Part shown: positions 16,123 to 19,105 of the stretch, piece after piece
Layout: each line of letters starts with the position of its first letter
Numbering within the stretch: position 1 is the first letter of the stretch
Assembly (NCBI GenBank): GCA_002717185.1
Contig: PBDC01000014.1
Location: forward strand, 1 to 19,105
DNA: 19,105 bases
DNA from: Rhodospirillaceae bacterium
GTDB lineage: Bacteria > Pseudomonadota > Alphaproteobacteria > UBA8366 > GCA-2717185
Reading direction: 5' to 3'
Translations under genes and position numbers: made by a program
The notes under the pieces: generated by a model
The model's database searches: none
What the model was told of the DNA's origin: nothing
What the model saw: only the letters and a program-made list of their open reading frames with translations

Positions 16123-17286
16123 CTAACGCAGGCTCGCGCCCAGGATGTCGCGGGCTATGACATGCTTCTGCACCTCGCTTGGCCCTTCACCGACACGACG
16201 AATCCGTAGCTCTCGGTACCAACGTTCTAGCGGCAAGTCCTTTGCGACACCCAGGCCACCATGGATCTGCATCGAGCGGTCTACAACGCGGCCGCTCGCC
16301 TCTGAAGCGACCAACTTCGCGATTGCGGACTCGGTGCGGTAGGGTTCACCTCGGTCTGCCTTAGCAGCAGCGTCCAAAACCATCCACTTGGCCTGGCGCA
16401 GGTCGATCTCGTTCTCCACCAGCATCCACTGGATACCTTGGCGATGTGATAGCGGTGCACCAAAGGTCTCACGGATCTTCGCGTACTCGGTGGCCATCTC
16501 ATGCGCCCGAATCGCCACACCTATGCACTCCGCCGCGTAGGGTACGCGCTGCCGCGACAGCCGGTCGTTGGCAATGGCAAAGCCGCCGCCTTCTTCTCCC
16601 AAAATATTCTCGTGTGGTACGCGCAAATCTTCTAGCTGAATTTCTGTCGCATATTTAGCGGAGCGCAGCGTGTGCACCACGCGGCGCACGTTGAAGCCTT
16701 CCCATGCGGTCTCCACGATGAAAGCGGTGACACCGGAACGCCCAGGACCGCCGGTGCGCGCGAACAACAGCCCATAATCGGCGCGGTCTGCACCGCTGAT
16801 CCATAGCTTGGTGCCGTTCAATACCCAGTGATCACCGTCGCGTACCGCACGGGTTTGGATGGCACGGCCCGGGTCGCTGCCGCCGGACGGTTCGGACAGG
16901 CCGAAGAAGACCCGTTTCTTTCCTTCTAGCATCGGGTAGAGATATTTATCCTTTTGCGCGTCCGTCGCCTCGAATAGCTGCGCCTGACGTGCACCACCGA
17001 AGGCGTAATAACAAGGTGCATAGAGGCCTGCTCGGTGCTGACTGCACTCGATTGCGATCAGGCAACGGGTCACGAGATCGATCTCTGGCCCGCCATATTC
17101 CGGTGGCGTATCGAGACCGTAGAGCCCCATCTCTTTCACTTTACCAGACAACGCTTCAAGCTGCTCCGGCGCAACCTCGTCCGCGTCCGGGTCGAGCGTT
17201 TCTTCAATCGGCACGACTTCCTCGCGCACGAAGCGACGTACCATGTCCACGATCATTCTTTGTTCGTCAGTAAGGGCGAGATCCAT
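16123..17286 (-). CDS. Acyl-CoA dehydrogenase
   Basis: This 387-residue FAD enzyme would oxidise (or, like CaiA, reduce) an acyl-CoA at the alpha-beta bond, passing electrons to ETF. The N-terminal helical domain starts LTDEQRMIVDMVRRFVREE. The middle domain carries the signature FGLSEPSGGSDP and LNGTKLWISGA. The C-terminal part has RETFGAPLSHRQGIQ and MQIHGGLGVAKDLPLERWYRE. The catalytic base is most likely Glu367 in RRVGEGPSEV, the usual position for short- and medium-chain enzymes. AAGGAA lies about eight bases before the ATG. It is 52 bases downstream of the GIY-YIG-like gene and two bases ahead of the CoA-transferase. Chain-length preference cannot be read. Confidence 0.94.
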   Translation of the reverse strand: MDLALTDEQRMIVDMVRRFVREEVVPIEETLDPDADEVAPEQLEALSGKVKEMGLYGLDTPPEYGGPEIDLVTRCLIAIECSQHRAGLYAPCYYAFGGARQAQLFEATDAQKDKYLYPMLEGKKRVFFGLSEPSGGSDPGRAIQTRAVRDGDHWVLNGTKLWISGADRADYGLLFARTGGPGRSGVTAFIVETAWEGFNVRRVVHTLRSAKYATEIQLEDLRVPHENILGEEGGGFAIANDRLSRQRVPYAAECIGVAIRAHEMATEYAKIRETFGAPLSHRQGIQWMLVENEIDLRQAKWMVLDAAAKADRGEPYRTESAIAKLVASEASGRVVDRSMQIHGGLGVAKDLPLERWYRELRIRRVGEGPSEVQKHVIARDILGASLR

Positions 17287-17338
17287 CGCCAGTTCCTTCC
17301 GTTCGTTCCTATCTTTCGTTCATGAATGTGCCAATGGG

Positions 17339-17677
17339 TCAACCAGGCCGCAGTCGGCCCAGGCTGCGTGTATCCACATCGGTATTGGCTTTAGGCAACG
17401 CGTCGTGGTCGCTCCAATAGGCCTGCAGCAACTCAAAATGACGTGTGCGATATGCCATGTTTACCTCGACCCGAAACTGGGTCGCACCGGCTGGCCGGTC
17501 CGCCATGGCTTTTTTCAGTTCGCCCTTAAGACCAAAAAGGCTCCGGGCATCGGCGACACCGATATAGACGATATCTCCGGATGCGTCAGCAAGCTGATAG
17601 ACGCCGAGATGGCCTGCGATCAGAGATATCGCTTCCTCGTTTAGCGGCTGCCACGGTTTGTCGAGTCGGACAGGCAT
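17339..17677 (-). CDS. Small GIY-YIG-like protein
   Basis: This 112-residue protein has no function I can assign with certainty. It shows a GIY-YIG-like pattern: GVY (25-27) and YIG (38-40) separated by ten residues, then downstream Arg77/Arg79, Glu82 in RHFELLQAYW and Asn98 in LPKAN, the order seen in GIY-YIG nuclease domains. The canonical Arg after the YIG may be Arg45. Such domains normally cut DNA, but many small members are uncharacterised. It is certainly expressed as part of the operon: a strong GGGGAG sits five bases before its ATG, its start is two bases after the ECH stop, and acyl-CoA dehydrogenase follows by 52 bases. A nuclease here is unexpected, so a non-nuclease role (binding or regulation) is possible. 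Confidence 0.75.
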   Translation of the reverse strand: MPVRLDKPWQPLNEEAISLIAGHLGVYQLADASGDIVYIGVADARSLFGLKGELKKAMADRPAGATQFRVEVNMAYRTRHFELLQAYWSDHDALPKANTDVDTRSLGRLRPG

Positions 17678-17679
17678 TG

Positions 17680-18441
17680 CTACTCCCCGACGAAGTTTGG
17701 CAGGCGTTTCTCCAACTTGGCAGCGATGCCTTCCTTGGCGTCGGCACTATTACGCGCTTCTTCGATCAGCTTGTCGACATCCGCGTGCTCGATTTCGTCG
17801 CGGAACTGCATCTCGCGCACCAGAAGCGCTTTCATCGCCTTCAGCGAAAGAGGCGCGTTGGCCGCCAGCCTTTGAATAATCTTCTGCGCCGCCTCCTCGA
17901 GTTCGTCCGGGTCGACAACGCGCGTTATCACGCCGAGGTCGTACATACGTTGTGCGGGCAGCGGATCGCCGAGCAACAGGATCTCGCGGCTCGCCACCGG
18001 GCCACAGACCTCGACCAGCTTTTTGGCCAGGAACCAGGTTGGTGCCAGGCCGATCTGCGACAAGGACATACCAAAGCGCGCCCTGGTCGAGGCCACCACG
18101 AAGTCGCAATGCAGCGCCAGCTCATTGCCGCCGGCAATAGCGGCTCCCTGGACGACACCAACGATCGGCAGAGGGCAATGTTCCATGGCGTCCAACATGC
18201 CTTCGACGGGGCTAACGCCGGCCTGGGCCGGCTTGCGTTGGCGTTCCGCCAGATCGATACCAGCGCAGAAAACGTGCCCTTCGGCGCGCAGCACGATCAC
18301 CCGATCCTCTTTCGCCGGGGTCTCCGAAAAGGCTTCCTCCAGCGCTGCCAGCATTTCTAAATTCATCGCGTTGCGCTTCGCAGGGCGGGTCAGGGTCACC
18401 GTCCGAATGGCACCTTCCCTATCCACACGGATCATGCTCAT
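17680..18441 (-). CDS. Enoyl-CoA hydratase/isomerase family protein
   Basis: This crotonase-fold protein of about 253 residues acts on an acyl-CoA thioester. The oxyanion-hole segments are present (HVFCAGIDL, 56-64, and VQGAAIAGGNELAL, 97-110), and Glu107 matches the first catalytic Glu (Glu144 of rat crotonase). The second catalytic Glu (rat Glu164) is replaced by Leu127 in FGMSLSQIGL, so simple hydration may be weak and another crotonase reaction is possible. The chosen start is ATG 18439-18441, with GGGGAA about nine bases upstream. The frame extends to a TTG at 18468, and ATG 18433-18435 is also possible. It is first in an operon with a GIY-YIG-like gene, acyl-CoA dehydrogenase and CoA-transferase. 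A short ORF overlaps its start. Confidence 0.9.
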   Translation of the reverse strand: MSMIRVDREGAIRTVTLTRPAKRNAMNLEMLAALEEAFSETPAKEDRVIVLRAEGHVFCAGIDLAERQRKPAQAGVSPVEGMLDAMEHCPLPIVGVVQGAAIAGGNELALHCDFVVASTRARFGMSLSQIGLAPTWFLAKKLVEVCGPVASREILLLGDPLPAQRMYDLGVITRVVDPDELEEAAQKIIQRLAANAPLSLKAMKALLVREMQFRDEIEHADVDKLIEEARNSADAKEGIAAKLEKRLPNFVGE

Positions 18442-18485
18442 GAGCGGTTTCCCCATTCGAAGCCGCAAGCCGCAGTTTGTGTCAT
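18438..18485 (-). CDS. Possible 15-codon upstream ORF coupled to the ECH gene
   Basis: On the minus strand ATG 18483-18485 opens a frame MTQTAACGFEWGNRS that ends at TGA 18438-18440, overlapping the ECH ATG as ATGA. It has the best Shine-Dalgarno site in the region (GGAG at 18491-18494, five-base spacer), better than that of the ECH gene. It could be a leader peptide that couples translation, or chance. The frame is not that of the ECH. Confidence 0.35.
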   Translation of the reverse strand: MTQTAACGFEWGNRS

Positions 18486-18635
18486 GATGTCTCCACGTTT
18501 TCTTGATAATTTAAGATACGCAATTTCTCGCATATCGGATCGGTTAGCACCAAATCGGCAGACACAGCACCTGTCATGCTAGTATTGTTAATGGCCCAAA
18601 CTTTGCCGAGTCCTTGAGACAAATAGGTTGGTGCG

Positions 18636-19105
18636 ATGAACGCCGTAGACAAACTGTTCAGCATATTACAGGAAAAGGGCGACAAGAATTACGACGACGG
18701 CGATTCGGTAACTCAATTGCAGCATGCACTGCAATGCGCAACGCAAGGGGAGAACGCCGCGGCCAGCGCGGCGATGATCACGGCGGCACTGCTGCATGAT
18801 ATCGGCCACCTGATCGACCCGGACGCACGAGCAATAATCACGCGCAAAGAAGATGCCTTTCACGAGAATTCCGGGGCCGCCTTTCTGGCGCACTGGTTCG
18901 ATGAAGATGTCTGCGGCCCAGTACGCCACCATGTGCCTGCAAAACGTTACCTCACCGCGACCGAGTCCGATTATTTTGGCCGGCTGTCGAAAGGCTCTAT
19001 ACGCAGCCTCGAGGTCCAGGGCGGCCCCTTCGATAACCATTCAGCAGCCGCTTTCATCAAGCAGCCGCATGCGAATGACGGGGTTCAGTTACGCCGCTGG
19101 GACGA
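18636..19105 (+). CDS. PhnZ/TmpB-like HD-domain protein, 3' end outside window
   Basis: The first 156 residues are visible; the stop lies beyond the window. The sequence matches the HD-domain mixed-valent di-iron oxygenases of phosphonate catabolism (PhnZ, TmpB), which cleave the C-P bond of 2-hydroxyalkyl phosphonates. Metal ligands are apparent: His30 (VTQLQHALQCA), His54-Asp55 (LLHDIGH), His76 (FHENSGAAF), His99 (VRHHVPAKRYL) and Asp156 (RRWD). Lys103 also matches PhnZ, and SLEVQGGPF is typical. The mobile substrate-loop residues of PhnZ (YxxE) appear here as Tyr19 and Asp23, shifted and with Glu replaced by Asp. The ATG has AGG eight bases upstream. It is divergent from the acyl-CoA operon. 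No PhnY/TmpA-type hydroxylase gene is visible, so the phosphonate role is inferred. Confidence 0.85.
   Translation, partial: MNAVDKLFSILQEKGDKNYDDGDSVTQLQHALQCATQGENAAASAAMITAALLHDIGHLIDPDARAIITRKEDAFHENSGAAFLAHWFDEDVCGPVRHHVPAKRYLTATESDYFGRLSKGSIRSLEVQGGPFDNHSAAAFIKQPHANDGVQLRRWD

Noticed and set aside
18482..18685. Minus-strand frame of 67 codons upstream of the ECH gene
   Set aside because: Its first part is antisense to the start of the HD-domain gene and no motif is recognisable.

Overview
The window looks like a chromosomal segment of an alphaproteobacterium. The grounds are the plant-type glutamate-cysteine ligase typical of that class, the compact ubiA-rsmE-gshA neighbourhood, GC-rich coding sequence, ATG/GTG starts, and many CoA- and hydantoinase-type catabolic genes. 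This is inferred from gene content; there is no rRNA in the window to confirm it. I saw no tRNA, insertion sequence, CRISPR array or phage gene.

Left part (1-6344), core metabolism. A ten-codon 5' stub on the minus strand (1-30, possibly leuA) is followed by a structured gene-free leader. Then come ubiD (-), a gamma-glutamylcyclotransferase-fold protein (+), a 434-base gap with a possible decayed frame, ubiA (-), rsmE (+) and gshA (+). UbiA and UbiD carry out the prenylation and decarboxylation steps of ubiquinone synthesis. RsmE modifies 16S rRNA. GshA starts glutathione synthesis.

Middle part (6532-14654), accessory catabolism. One tightly packed minus-strand operon reads: Zn-dependent alcohol dehydrogenase, Asp/Glu-racemase-fold protein, HyuA, HyuB, M81 (MlrC-like) metallopeptidase. 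Gaps are small or negative and several starts have clear Shine-Dalgarno sites. A DMT/EamA transporter is divergent from it. The set suggests import or export, oxidation and hydrolysis of a cyclic amide, lactam or small peptide-like compound. The racemase-fold protein lacks both usual catalytic cysteines, so the overall pathway is not one I recognise.

Right part (14915-18441), acyl-CoA metabolism. A minus-strand operon reads: enoyl-CoA hydratase family, a small GIY-YIG-like protein, acyl-CoA dehydrogenase, class III CoA-transferase. It resembles the CaiA/CaiB/CaiD combination without a CoA ligase. A short upstream ORF overlaps the first start. Divergent from it, and cut by the window end, is a PhnZ/TmpB-like HD-domain oxygenase (18636-19105).

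The most interesting items are the five-gene hydantoinase/racemase-fold/M81/ADH operon, the cysteine-less racemase-fold protein, and the GIY-YIG-like protein embedded in the acyl-CoA operon.
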